From the NCBI GenBank assembly GCA_035578175.1, contig JAQMRL010000004.1:35852401-35916400 (forward strand): a stretch of DNA of 64,000 nucleotides. Direction: 5' to 3'. How positions within the stretch are numbered: the stretch's first letter is position 1; each line of letters opens with the position of its first letter. Below, piece after piece: positions 19,698 through 31,215 of the stretch. A model generated the notes under the pieces. The model was not told the origin of the DNA. It ran no database searches and worked only from the letters and a program-made list of their open reading frames with translations. The DNA is from Catonia carolina. Lineage: Eukaryota > Arthropoda > Insecta > Hemiptera > Achilidae. The translations under genes were made by a program, and so were the position numbers.

Positions 19698-20744
19698 AAA
19701 ATAATTTATTACACAGTAAAATTTATGAATGCGACGTAAATTAAATGGGGTTTGCTAGTATTATATCCAATATGGTATATTGAATGAATACTCATCTCTT
19801 ATGATGGTAAAACGGATTGTTGAATATATTATTTTAAAGTTTTGTTTGCGTTTTGTTACATAACATTTTATAACGTTTTGAAGGTAAATGGACTGTATTA
19901 TAAGAGCGAAAAACGTTTCCGTTTACAGTAAAATAATGTAGCTAAAGAATTTGAGCAAGTAATAGAAAATAAAAACAAAGAGAGATGGTGTAGAAGGAGA
20001 TGGTATCAAAAAAAGAAAAGTCTAAAAGAAAGAGATGAAGAAGAGATCCGAGTTGTATGAAAGATGTGTTTGAAGGATTTGATTGTTGCGCCATCTCCCA
20101 TCTACAGACCCTCTCTGTTAGAAGCAATTCCAAAATGGAAGTAGCTTGTGGAATAACAAATCTCCGGCCGAACTTAATCCGGGAAAAATCTAGTACCATC
20201 CATCTCCCATGTAATATCCCGACCGAGTACACAGCACAAAACGTCAATTAAGCTTACAGAACCTGAAAACGAGGGAATCTACTCCTTCTATTCCTGGCCA
20301 CCGTTACAAAATTAAATCGCTTTCCATAATTCACCTGTCATCACAAATTACTAAGCATTTCAAATTTGAAAATATAAACAAGTTTTAACAAATCGACAAC
20401 GGTTTAAGATTATAGGCTTTCATTTCGTTGTGTTCCTCCAACGAGTCTATAGAATTACATGATCGTTGGTAATTCATGGTTCTCTGAAAATCCAAAAATT
20501 CTGGTTTGATTAGCTACTAAAGTTTGTATAAAAAACCAAAAATATTTTAAAATGTAACTTAATTACGGATGCATTCAAAATTCCACCCACAAATATTTTT
20601 CTGCAAAATCATTTAATGACTGATAAAACTGGAACTGACGGTAATTAAATTACTTATTCTGTCTTATAAGCTGAACGAGATAATCTAAATAAAATCTATC
20701 CTTTATAAATGTTCTGTATCATATATCACCAACACTTACAAGTC
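19698..20744. other. Unassigned stretch
   Basis: AT-rich. Overlapping short ORFs on both strands near 19942-20251 sit in a less AT-rich patch, but no family was recognised. Confidence 0.4.
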
Positions 20745-21082
20745 ATCCTCTGTAAATGACTAGTACGGCCAATTTGGCTAAATAGTGGACCAATTTTTGG
20801 AGCCTGTCACAATATAACACTGAATATTATTCAAAGGCACCAGTCAAAAGGGCTTAGAGCAATAACAAACGCACCTTTTTACGTAACCAATCATACCCTT
20901 CACAAAGACCTAAAAATACCAACGGTTCGAGACATTGTCAACGCAACATACAACTCATTACACACAAAGACAATTGACCACATAAATCCAAATGTCCAAT
21001 CTCTATTAACTAACGATCTCCCTGTTAACAGACGACTGAAACGAAGGTGGAATAGGGATCTTCCCCGACCACCATAAAAAAA
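20745..21082 (+). mobile_element. 5'-truncated jockey-clade LINE remnant
   Basis: Reads LVRPIWLNSGPIFGACHN, then NIIQRHQSKGLRAITNAPFY, VTNHTLHKDLKIPTVRDIVN, IDHINPNVQSLLTNDLPVNR, RLKRRWNRDLPRPP and a stop at 21075. This is an open frame of more than 100 residues with the expected jockey C-terminal blocks, but no start codon because the copy is 5'-truncated. A-rich sequence follows the stop. On the opposite strand this region gives a spurious ORF. Confidence 0.8.
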
Positions 21083-21499
21083 CATTTCAATTTAACTTGT
21101 CATGCCTGTTTCATTTCATAAAAAAAATCAATTCATAAAAATACATCCATTATAGTTTATAAAACATTATCATTCAAAATTGGCAACACATTCCTTGAAA
21201 CATTAAATCGGTCACTGGATCGATTCACATTTACGTCACATTCCCTGAAGCAAAGCACACTATGTAAATAATAAAAAAAAATCAACATCAAAAAAAATCC
21301 ATATAAAACAAATAATGAAAAGAACCGCCATTCCTCATTCATTTCATCTCATTTACTAGTTGTGCTTTAAAAAAACTTACAGTTGTAAATAAAAATAAAA
21401 ATTTAGTCAGAAAAACCAACAAATTTTCTCAATTCACATCAGGAACTTTGTCTAATAGGACTAAATCGACCTCCATTGAGAAATCTCGATCGTATATTC

Positions 21500-21645
21500 G
21501 TGTTATGCCCATAATGGGCAGGTGGAGTTTTAATTATTTGCACTTGATCTGCTTGTTCCAGGGTTGCAAAAAATAGTTATGTTTCTTATCACATGGTCAG
21601 CCCATTATATGACAGAAGCATTTAAGAACAGAAGCAGTAGAGGTG
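21500..21645 (-). repeat. Repeat family B, partial copy next to fold-back
   Basis: Contains the family-B blocks CATAATGGGCAGGTGGAGT, CACTTGATCTGCTTGTTCCA, ATCACATGGTCAGCCCATTA and TTTAAGAACAGAAGCAGTAG in the order seen at 55010-55405 and 59390-59815. It continues directly into the left arm of the fold-back at 21646. Confidence 0.7.
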
Positions 21646-22100
21646 AAAAACACACTACTCAGAGTTATCTCCTCCGAGCGTTATGAATTTTATTATACAG
21701 CCAGATCCTGTAGTAAATGGATAGAGTTAAATGAAAATTCAATCTTTAGTTGTACATAAAAATCACATCAAAGTACTGTTTGTCTATAACTTGATGGCCT
21801 CCAGACAGGAGCAGAATCGGCCCACTACTAGCCTTCTCAATGACACTTCATTCATGTACCAAGTCCAGTGTACTAGTCAGTAGCAGTACATAATGAAATG
21901 TTATTAAAAAGGCTAGTAGCGGGCCGATTTTGCTCCTCTCTGCGGGAGGCCGTCAAGTTATAGACAAACAATACTTTGATGTGATTTTTATGTACAACTA
22001 ATGATTGAATTTTCATTTAAATCTATCCATTTACTACAGGATCTGGCTGTATAATAAAATTCATAACGCTTGGAGGAGATAACTCTGAGTAGTGTGTTTT
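21646..22100. repeat. Long fold-back (snap-back) inverted repeat
   Basis: Arms of ~190 bp: left 21646-21835 (starts AAAACACACTACTCAGAGTT, ends CCCACTACTAGCCTT) and right 21909-22100 (starts AAGGCTAGTAGCGGG, ends ACTCTGAGTAGTGTGTTTT), highly similar, separated by a 73-bp unique spacer (21836-21908). The outer parts of the arms (TCTGGCTGTATAAT..., GATAACTCTGA...) are also a segment of repeat family B. A transcript would form a long double-stranded hairpin. It has no ORF. It could be a fold-back MITE or an inverted duplication inside a family-B copy. Confidence 0.85.
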
Positions 22101-22129
22101 ACATTGTGATTTGTATTACATCTTTTCTT

Positions 22130-22222
22130 CATTTTTTGTTTCATTCTAATGTTTTTTTTATTGTTCATTATTTCCATTGGCAAGATAAAGTTGTATGAGT
22201 GTTTCACACCAGATTTTTAAAC
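22130..22222 (+). repeat. Repeat family H, terminal fragment
   Basis: Only the microsatellite-distal end is present: TTCATTATTTCCATTGGCAA, GATAAAGTTGTATGAGTG, TTTCACACCAGATTTTT. This matches the right end of 60693-61622. Confidence 0.65.
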
Positions 22223-23174
22223 GTAGTACTGCATCTAAAAATTGGAAGAATAAGATTTAACTGCGGTACATCCAAATCCGCGGTATAAAAGACCGCGTTA
22301 TTAATGGGAAACAATGTAGGTATTATTTTAATATCGCTGTTCATATTTTTGTTTTTCCTTTGAAAAATGCAAAATGATCTTGGATTTATTTATTTTTTAT
22401 TTAATTAATTAGTAAAGTTACTGAAACAAGAACATTGTGATTTATATTACATCCGAAGTATCAATATACCAAACACAAATAACTGATATTGACAAAAAAA
22501 CTTCCAGTTATCCATATTGTAATTCTATGCCTATAAATTTTAATTAAATAGTAAACCACAAAACAAAACAATATGTTTGTTTATAATCAAACCACAAAAA
22601 GCTAAAATCTACGAAAACTCATTATTACAACTGTCACTTACATAACCAAACAGTTTTCATTAAATTATTTTATATAGCAAACTTGTATTTTAAAAATTTC
22701 TCCTAAATAAGTTATTTCAATTAAAACTATGATATGTATTAACATTATGTAATATGAAATGCAACTAAAATAGAATTTAATATTGATGTATCATTTTTAC
22801 AGATATGTAGTTCAAGAAATTAAATGTATCCGTTCCATGTTAATTTTATTTAAATCGATGTGAAAAATAATATAAAGTTTTTTTTTAAATTTTTGTTTCG
22901 TTAATTTTTACTTACCCAGGAATCTTATAAATAGTGTGAGAATTTATTGCAATTATATCCTATTGAACTATCTAGTTTCAACATATATTTTCCAAATTCT
23001 GAATAATCACAAATCAAAAACGTGAGTTTAGAAGGATTGTTTGAGTGCGTGAAGGCGTGTTTGTGTACTCGGCTTGATCTTCAAAATTTTACATATTTTT
23101 ATTCCTTTTGAAGCTTATAAAGAATTAGACATTTAGTGTGAACTAAATAATGGTAATAACTAAATTGTAATCCA
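22223..23174. other. Unassigned AT-rich stretch
   Basis: No gene or repeat recognised. A short GCGGTACATCCAAATCCGCG motif near 22262 is locally palindromic. Confidence 0.45.
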
Positions 23175-23447
23175 CTGAGTTGGCCAATAGGTAAAATCGC
23201 TACCACGATTCAACTGTATAACAGCTGATTTTTGGAGACGAAAGTTCCTGGTTCAAATACTAGTAACGGTAGTTTCTTTTATACTGATTTGAACACTAGA
23301 CAGTTTTTACTGGTGTACTTTGATGGTTCGGTTTCAACTAACCATAGGCTACTCTTCCAGGAATGGTCGGCCTATGTCTGTACAATATTACACCTCATTT
23401 ACATGACATCATCATCCTCATCTCATTGGGTAATGGGGTTGCTTTTT
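23175..23447 (+). repeat. tRNA-derived SINE (family S), left part, split by a LINE
   Basis: Begins CCACTGAGTTGGCCAATAGG (box A region), followed by the family insert CAACTGTATAACAGCTG, box B-like GGTTCAAATACT, the body GGTGTACTTTGATGGTTC, ACCATAGGCTACTCTTCC and CATCATCCTCATCTCATTGG. It breaks at 23447 where a LINE starts and resumes at 24122, with TGCTTTTT duplicated. Confidence 0.75.
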
Positions 23448-24121
23448 TTGTCATCAGTCTCTCGACTGGTTTGATGCAGTTCTCCAAGCTATTCTACCTT
23501 GCGCAAGTCGTTTCATATCTACATAGCTGTAACACCCTACATATTTTGTAATTTTCTTTATATATTCTAACCTTTCCCTCCCCGTAAAATTCACTCCCTC
23601 AATATTGCCCTCCATTGTTGATAGACTAATACCCGGATGTCTTAGATATGCCCCACTAGTCTATCCGTTTTTCTGGTAATATGCTTCCACATACTTCTTT
23701 TTTCATTCATTCTCCTAAGAACCTTTAAATTAGTTATTTTGTCCTCCCACCTAATCTTAAATTTTTTCCTAATCTGTAAATCAATTTTTGTAGTCAGTAA
23801 GTTTTTTTTCAATTCAAAAGATTTTCTAGCTTGAGCAATTCTACTTTTGATATCACTTGTGCTTCTACCATCCTTTGTTATTTTACTCCCTAGATAGCAG
23901 AATTCCCCAACCTCCTGTATGCTTCGTTGCCTACTTTTAAATTTCTTATCTCTTCTAAACTACTCTTGCTGTTGCACAACACTTTCGTTTTGTTTTTATT
24001 AATTTTCATGAAGTAATCCTTTCGCATAATATCATCCATTCCATTTAAGATATTCTGTAGTTCTTTCTTTGTCTCGGCTAATACTACTATATCATCGGCG
24101 AATCTCGAATATCATCGGGGA
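23448..24121 (-). mobile_element. 5'-truncated family-L LINE inserted in a SINE
   Basis: Minus strand: RFADDIVVLAETKKELQNIL, NGMDDIM, YFMKINKNKTKVLCNSKSS, LKVGNEA, then frameshifts and deletions, LRHPGISLSTMEGNIEGVNF, GRERLEYIKKITKYVGC, MKRLAQGR and the 3' terminal motif inverse to GTCATCAGTCTCTCGACTGG. Same family as 12963-14090 but with a different 5' truncation point, just upstream of the FADD motif. A small duplication of ATATCATCGG lies at the 5' end. The 8-bp duplication TGCTTTTT (23440-23447 and 24122-24129) flanks it. Confidence 0.8.
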
Positions 24122-24170
24122 TGCTTTTTGTTCTAAATTGAATAGATTAGACAGTACACTTTAGAGGTAT
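24122..24170 (+). repeat. tRNA-derived SINE (family S), right part
   Basis: TGCTTTTTGTTCTAAATTGA, ATAGATTAGACAGTACAC matches the 3' end of the SINE at 58717-58760. It completes the copy begun at 23175. Confidence 0.65.
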
Positions 24171-25659
24171 TATAATAAATTTCACCGTTGTAGTAAATTA
24201 ATATAAAACCTCAGAAAAGTTTCTAATAACTTTGGTTCTTTTTCATAAGTATATCGATATTTTGAGTTAAATTTTAGGGAATATTATAATGATCCCACTG
24301 CTGCCATTGGAAAAACCGGTTTTTTACTAAATTGCATTCACGGAACGAATTTACGGTAAAAATTTATGTACGAGTTTTGATATAGTTGTCCATAACAGAC
24401 AGGTAGAGGGTCATATTATTTACACTCGATATGCGAGTTCCAAGGGTACAAAACTTTTTAAGAAATCAGACAAATAAACTATCAAAGTGGTAACAGAAAA
24501 AATGTTACTTTCATTAAATATTCCCGAGAAATGTTTATAACATTCGTCATAACATTCATGAACCTATAGTCTATTAGGCATACGAATATATCAAAACAAA
24601 GCATTGATCTTTCCTTAATTGGTAAAAAATAAATTTAATATTTTTATAGCCTACAACGATTGGACTTAAGTCCAATGATTTCAAAAGAATAAACACACAT
24701 GTTGTCCATGAATAAGTAGGTCCTAAAGGGTGTACACGTCGTAGCGATGAATTCAACAAATCCCTATTCAGTAAAAATTATTACGTTTCTATATTTTATC
24801 GTTTCATACGTGGGTACCTTTGAGATATTATGCACTTCATTATTTTAATATTCCTTTTTTATTCTGTCTGTTTTGACAATATTTTACGTTACTTTATTAT
24901 AATATACAAGCGGAAAATAAATATAGAACACCATAAATAAATCTTTAAGCGTATCCTTTGTCACCATAATTCCTTGTCGTTTTCATAATACCGTTCTATC
25001 TATCTACTTAAACGTACAAGTCTGTTTTTAATATAAATCTTAGTTTTTTAACGTTTTATTCGACTTGTCTTAAGTTAACGTAGATTTTTCCTTGTTCCCT
25101 TTATTTCATCAGATGGTAAAATAAGTCTTATACTGATAAAAAATACAAGAATACTTTACTAAATGTTCCTGAAAGTTTCTACCTGATATATTCAGTAAAG
25201 ATTGAATATTGTGCACTTTAATTTTAAAACTAGATATAATATACAATGAAATAGCAGTCGTTTTAAGTTTCTTATAGTTCACAATTATGAATTAATGTTC
25301 ATTGAAATAGCTGATAGTTGGCACCAGACTGTAAAGGATCAAATGATCACAAATGTTTATTGTTTTGTAAACATTTAAATGTACAATTTTATTTATATCA
25401 AAATTGTATTTTATCCTCAATGTATGTTTGGGACTAAATAAAATTTATGACTAGTTATTAACCAATTTATCCGTTTATTTGTTTACAATTCAAATGCATT
25501 ATTTATCAGTCTCAACCAATGAAAATTAATTATACCTGTGCACTTACCAACCAGTTTTGACTGAACCAGTACAGTCATCCACTAACTCGATACTCAAATG
25601 AACGCTCTTGTCGTATTCGCTTTTCCGCTTTCACCCTATTACTGGGAATTATACACGAC
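24171..25659. other. Unassigned stretch with a weak family-B piece
   Basis: Around 24390-24480 the motifs CATAACAGACAGGTAGAGGG, TTTACACTCGATATGCG and AAGAAATCAGAC resemble the end of repeat family B. The rest is AT-rich without recognisable content. Confidence 0.45.
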
Positions 25660-26070
25660 TAATAAGGTTGTTGTTATTTAGGTCATCAGCCAAAAGGCTG
25701 GTTTGAACCTGTAGAGGTTTTACTAAGTAAAACGAGGAGTGAGGTGGTTTACCTTGCATTCCTCACTGAATGGAAAAGTACGCTTATCAGCATGCCAGGC
25801 CCTCTGAAAAGAACATATTTTCCACTCTACAAATGACACCTTCACTTCATTTACCACAGGGTCTGGCTGTATAATGAAATTCATTACTTTAAGAGAAGAT
25901 AACTCTGATTAGTGTCTTTTACACCTCTACCTCTTCTGCTCTTAAATTATTCAGTCATTCAATTGGCTGACCATGTGATAAGAAACAGAACTATTTATTT
26001 TAGCCCTGCAACAAACAGATTGAGTGTAAATAATTTGACACTCCACCTGTCTGTTATGGGCAGACCAATA
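25660..26070 (+). repeat. Repeat family B, near-complete copy
   Basis: A ~410-bp unit running from TTATTTAGGTCATCAGCCAA, AAGGCTGGTTTGAACCTGTA, through TCAGCATGCCAGGCCCTCTG, CTTCATTTACCACAGGGTCT, GGCTGTATAATGAAATTCAT, ATTGGCTGACCATGTGATAA, to ACTCCACCTGTCTGTTATGG. The same blocks occur in order at 39590-39800 (first half), 40825-41030 (second half), and inverted at 55010-55405 and 59390-59815. Non-coding. The class is unknown; the ends contain the small palindrome AGCCAAAAGGCT but no clear TIR. Confidence 0.75.
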
Positions 26071-26629
26071 AGGTAATACGTTTTTAAAAAACCTCAATAA
26101 TAATATCAATCGCTACACAGATTAACGTGATTCACGCTACGAATTTACGCGCTGGAGACACTTCAGGAAACCGAATGCACAATATACAGTCCACACCTAC
26201 AAGATCTCCGGCAGCAAAACTTATCGATAGCCACTGATACCAGCTGGTAAGTTTCAGGACGTCTAAGGTGAATGGAATCGACTCTTTATTTTCCGACAGT
26301 ATGCTGCCACATACATTGCACTATTGAACCCTACCAATGTATGTAAGTTGTAGTCTGTTTATATAGACAATAAACAACTCTTTAACCCAATGAGATAAAG
26401 ATGATTTTATCGTTTTTTTTTTCACAAGTCTGCTACATTACAATCTGTTCACATGAAGTAGGAGAATCAGTAATTTTGAGAAATGTTAAATGTTGTTTGA
26501 GTAATGTTATGTCATGATTACAATTTCATCTGAAAATAAAATTGAAATTAGTAATAATTAATATTTGATAAATACAATGATAATTTTAAAGTATACCAGT
26601 TCGAAAAAAATGGTAAGTGTAATTATGTT
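26071..26629. other. Unassigned stretch
   Basis: AT-rich. 26345-26425 weakly resembles the 3' end of the family-S SINE in inverse (ACAATAAACAACTCTTTAAC, CCAATGAGATAAAGATGA). Nothing else recognised. Confidence 0.4.
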
Positions 26630-26970
26630 TATTAAAATCTATAACCTAAATCTAAAACACTACCATGCCTTTTCAGTCTTGAAACCCGGTATAAATGTTG
26701 TTTAGCAGATTCAGAGCCAGGAAGTTTGGATGATGGTTGAGTCTTTTTATATTTACGGCTGAATTCTGATATAGTTTGTTTTGCAGTGTCTATATTAAGA
26801 TCTGCATAGATATAGGTGTTTTTGATGTACCACGGAATTTGTAGGGCCCGCCGCAAGAATTTTGACTGAAAACGTTAAAATATGTTGACGTTTGAAGTGC
26901 TGGATGTAACCTACAATTGAAGCCTATATTATGTCCACATGAGTTTGTAAAGTGATTTATATAAAATAAT
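26630..26970 (-). mobile_element. 5'-truncated jockey-clade LINE remnant
   Basis: The minus strand from ~26965 reads LYK.MWT, TSSTSNVNI, then RFQSKFLRRALQIPWYIKNT, YIYADLNIDTAKQTISEFSR, KYKKTQ, LYRVSRLKRHGSVLDLGYRF and a stop. The QRFQSKxLR..xPWY(I/V)xN block and the terminal RLKR identify the C-terminus of jockey-type ORF2. There is a stop in the upstream part. The last 75 codons are open. Confidence 0.7.
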
Positions 26971-27639
26971 TTTTGAATCGTTTGGCAAAAGTTGATTATT
27001 TACCAATTATAATATGTCGTATTGAGATTTAAAGGTGTAATCATTTCGTTCCTGTATTGATTACCGACTCTTAAGAGCCATTTCAGTAATTCATCTTTTT
27101 TAAACTTTAAAATTTTGCTTATACCTCCAAACCTTAGGGAAGCAGTTTGTATTATTTGAGGTGCAAGTAACAAAATAGAATTTGGGCACTCAGTGCAAAA
27201 GAAACAAATGCTTTTCTCTTCCTGTAGTTGTGAATTCATTTCGGGAAGTTCATTATGTTGTTTCTGTCTGGAAAGTTAGTTCCCGGGCATAAATTTTACG
27301 CTGTCCAGCGTGAATGACGTAGAAAAGCTGATCGCTCACGTGACGCTGCATATTTGTGTGTGTGTGTGTGTACTATAGTATTTTATTTAAAATAACGTGA
27401 TTCTCATTTTCATAATGTGTTTAATTATATGTTAGTCCTGCAGTAGATAAACTTCTGCTCCATTTTCTTTCCAACCTCTACCGGTGAACGTCAGGTAGGT
27501 GTGGTCGTGTGTATTATTTTAATAAGGTCATTTAAGTGTATATCAATTAAGTATTATTTGATATTAATATCGTAAGATATTCTTAAGTTGTTATACAAGG
27601 TTTCGTTAAGCACGTACCTAGCGGGATTGGTGGTAACCG
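26971..27639. other. Unassigned stretch
   Basis: Contains a minus-strand ORF (27000-27239) with no recognisable family and a short (TG)n tract at 27355-27371. Nothing else supported. Confidence 0.4.
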
Positions 27640-27970
27640 TAAGTATCTTAGAGAACCTGCGTACCTGTGTACCTTACAACCCTGAGTACCTGGGTACTTT
27701 ATAATCCTGAATACCTTAGAGTATCTGTGTACCTTGCAACCCTGAGTACTTTAGAGTACCTGTGGTTCTTATAATCCTGAGTACTTTAGAGTATCTACTT
27801 ACTTTATATCCCTGAGTACCTTAGAGTGTCTGCGTACCTTATAATCCTGAGTACCTTAGAGTACCTATGTACCTTACAACCCTGAGTACTTTAGAGTACC
27901 TACGTACGGTATAACCCTGAGTACTTTAGAGTACCTGCATCCTTTACAGCCCTGAGTACCTTACGTTTAG
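27640..27970. repeat. 35-bp minisatellite, about nine units
   Basis: The motif CCTGAGTAC recurs at 27681, 27706, 27741, 27776, 27811, 27846, 27881, 27916 and 27951: a regular 35-bp period except one 25-bp unit at 27681. Consensus unit: CCTGAGTACTTTAGAGTACC, then TGYGTACCTTAYAAC. The unit end tends to alternate between TTATAATCC and TTACAACCC types, hinting at a 70-bp dimer. Each unit holds several GTAC palindromes. Non-coding in all frames (stops recur). Confidence 0.9.
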
Positions 27971-30900
27971 CTGCTTGTATACGAGGCAAAATGCTGTTAG
28001 CAGTAGAACCATTATATTTAACAAGCATAAGCCTATAAGGAATTATGCTTTAAGCATTTTTTGCAATTTATGCTTTATACTTGTGGAGAAAAAGTATCTG
28101 ATTTAGTAGTCGGCAAAAGGTTTATCGATAAAACCATAAATAGAAGCCTTGATCTGCTGGTTTAGTTTGATATGGTTTACCTAGGTTAAACGTTTGTCCG
28201 GTGTAACCCCTAAATATTCATCTTGATTTAATCATAAAATTTGATTCGATTTTTAAACGAGTAAAATTATTTAAGTTTGTAATATATTAGTTGTTCCATA
28301 ATGTTGAAAAGAAGTTTAAGAGTTTCTACAAAACAAATGACTTTAAGTGTAAAACATACGTTTTTATAATGTATTTGCTGTTGTAAAGAGACGTTACCGC
28401 TGACGGATTTTTAGTTCGTGAATGAAAAATGTTTTTTTTTTTGTTAAAGGTAGTGAAGAGGTAAACGCCCTACAGTAAATGACGTCGATGACACGGTTTG
28501 GATGGGGGTTAATATTTTGTACCCTCCCTTATTTACACCCTTACTTACTAAACCCCCTTCTAGGTGATAAAACGGTGTAGTTTAAAGAGCTGAACTTAAG
28601 CTACGCCTTTTCTCTAATGTCTTTTCTTGACCTACACCGATGTACTTATCTTTTTTCTTCTTTAAGAGCAACTAACTTCATCAGTTTTCGTCATTTTACA
28701 TTTTTCTAGAGTTATTTTTTATTCAATTTTACCTTTTTTTTGTACTTTGTAATTTTCAAGTAATTGTGTCTCATTCATTTCACTCCGTATACGAAAATAA
28801 ATTTCTTATCTCTTTTGTAATCATGTACTAATTTCCTTTTATGTAAAATAATAATTACTATTTGTAATATCCGTTTCTATCAGCAGTTTGATTCAAAACC
28901 CAATCAGTGCTATAATATTTTCAAACATTTCAAACTTTACAGCCTTAATTTATTTCTAAAAATTATTTCATACCTACATGATTGGAATTATCAAATTTGG
29001 CTCTTGGCTCGTGTGTGTATATTTATTTACGCTCAAATGAAGTCTATTCATTGGAAAATTAAACTTCTAGAAAAGTTCTGTGAAAAAAACTTATGTAACG
29101 CTGCTTTAACAGGCACAATGATAGCAAAGTAGGTTAAATTTTATATTGTGTCATATGGACAATAGAAGCGCATATTTTATGAAGTTTGGACTGGTGTGAT
29201 TCGTTACCTGCTGGTCAACGATTCCAATAAGGTCTATTGTATTCCTTTATTGCTGTTCTACTGTAATATTTTATTTGGATTTTTTTAGTTTTCTTGTGTA
29301 TTTATTTATCTGGTTCGCTCCTTATCTTTATGTAGTTCTTTGTTTTGTTTTGTATGGCAGCCTTCTTTGTTATACCATAAGTTATTTGTAAAACAGTATG
29401 TCTTTTACCTGACTGGAAATTCTATTCTAAAAAATGGAATTTTTATTGTTTTCCTGTTTTATTCTAAATGTAAATTAACTAAATGATTTTTAGATGGATG
29501 TTGTAACCGAATTAACGCTCATTTGTTTTTTGGTTTTGTTTGTTTGTAGTATAGATTGGAAACTGTTTTTATTTTTTACAAAAAGCATTTAATTAATTTA
29601 TATATTTATTATTGCTAAAAACAAGTACTAGTTTTAGTTTTAATAATCAAAGTACCATATTTATTATCCTGTAACAAATTAATTTGTTTGTAAAACAAAA
29701 CTTGGGTGTGATATGAAGTGCGATGTTGGTACACATAAGTTACACAAGAGCAACGGAACAGCAGACAAGCGTTCCACAGACGATTTCACCGAAAACTGGT
29801 AAATTGAAAAACTATCTGCTAAAAATACACTCTCTGCACCTACCTGAAAATCCTCTTATTATTTTAAGGAACAAATGGAACAGAAATTTATTGCAGAGTT
29901 ACAAACCATCATGTAACACGATAAAATTAATCATATTTACAATATTAAACATTCCAAAATCAAACCTGTAGACTACATATATATGAAAACAACACGAAAT
30001 GTTAATATTAAGTAAACAGCTTTATCGCGTCATTATGACACATTTTACCTCATTCACGACATATTTTTGTTAGTGTTATTAACAAAAAAAATATTACAAG
30101 GAAGAATGAAAATTTTAACTTTTTTGGTAGTTTAATACATTAATTATTTATTTCATTCATGTATCATCACGAATTGTTAATGTCATTTAACTAAATACAT
30201 TATTGGCGACGACGAAAATCTTTTGTACATTTTCACAGTATGAATAACAAACGGTTAAGGAAAATTAGTCCGTTAAGGAGTTTCATACGTTGTGTAACAT
30301 TATGAAAACTCTCTGAAAATGTCTCAATAAGTTTGAAAACATATTTAACTAAGAGTTTAAATTATTTTTTGCAGGGGTTCTACAGACTTCGCACCCTGGA
30401 TTCTACAGAATGCAAGTTTTCCTGTACTGAGATTCCTCAATGCTATAGCTTTTAGAACTCTCTGTATTCTCGTTTTCTATAAGGCGACTTATTCTCCTTT
30501 TATTTTCTGGATGGAAAAGTAAAGCTTTTGGGGGCCATCTGTCCGCTGACGTTCTGTAGCTATACCGTAAGGAAATTGCAGTGCAAGCGTTCCAAGCGTC
30601 AACCTTGGCGGGTAAGCATTACCCCCACCATTGTAGTTTTTCGCAGTAGAGACTTAGGAATAGAAACCGTAGTGAGGCTATTTCGTAGTGGGGTTCACCT
30701 CAAATGTTTGACGCATACGCACTATAACTGCAACATCCTACCGGTGTAGCTATAGGAACATGCCTATTCCAAACCAACTGTCTGGTCTCTATTCTGTTTA
30801 CAATGGTATCCTAAAAACTGGTCCGTTACCCTATGTCCAAATTTCTCAAAGCAGGTAACCAGTCAATCCCTAAAACCTTCAGCATTTACTTTTTTCCTGC

Positions 30901-30989
30901 ACTTTATTTTTTAGCACTCAGCACCTTATGTATTTATGGGTTCCAATAGATTAAATAATTAATTTTTTCGTTATTAACAGTATTTTACT
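27971..30989. other. Unassigned AT-rich stretch
   Basis: Three kilobases without a convincing feature. A short ORF at 29723-29971 ends RNKWNRNLL, which recalls the jockey C-terminus, but its upstream part does not match. A less AT-rich patch at 30530-30750 has an open frame without recognised motifs. Confidence 0.45.
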
Positions 30990-31215
30990 GGACAAGAGCA
31001 TGATAAAAAGTAATTGGTCAATTTAAAGAAAAATGTAGGGGCCGTTTTTGGGAAAATTGTAAACAAGAAAAAAAATTAAACTTATACTTTCGGTTGACTA
31101 ATTTCATTGAAAATGTTTGTGCGGGGTGTCGGGCTCCCTTGTACCTAACTTAAGTTCATGTTTCAACTTCGTACGCTATATTTTCGTTTTTTAGATATTT
31201 TTTTCACATACATAC
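30990..31215 (-). repeat. Repeat family H, partial copy
   Basis: Shares the block GTAGGGGCCGTTTTTGGGAA, then TTTCGGTTGACTAATTTCAT, TGAAAATGTTTGTGCGG and GTACCTAACTTAAGTTCATG with the complete copies. It stops at a CATACATACATAC tract, where other copies have their CA microsatellite. Both termini are missing. Confidence 0.65.

Noticed and set aside
19942..20251. Overlapping ORFs on both strands in a less AT-rich patch
   Set aside because: No known motif in either frame; no splice or promoter support.
27640..27970. Minisatellite as a possible CRISPR-like array
   Set aside because: Units are directly adjacent with no unique spacers, and the genome is eukaryotic.
29723..29971. ORF ending RNKWNRNLL, reminiscent of the jockey C-terminus
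   Set aside because: Upstream blocks (FQSK, NxTLHxDL) are not recognisable and the start is not a plausible junction; too weak.
30528..30749. 73-codon ORF in a GC-richer patch
   Set aside because: No recognisable family and no neighbouring exons.
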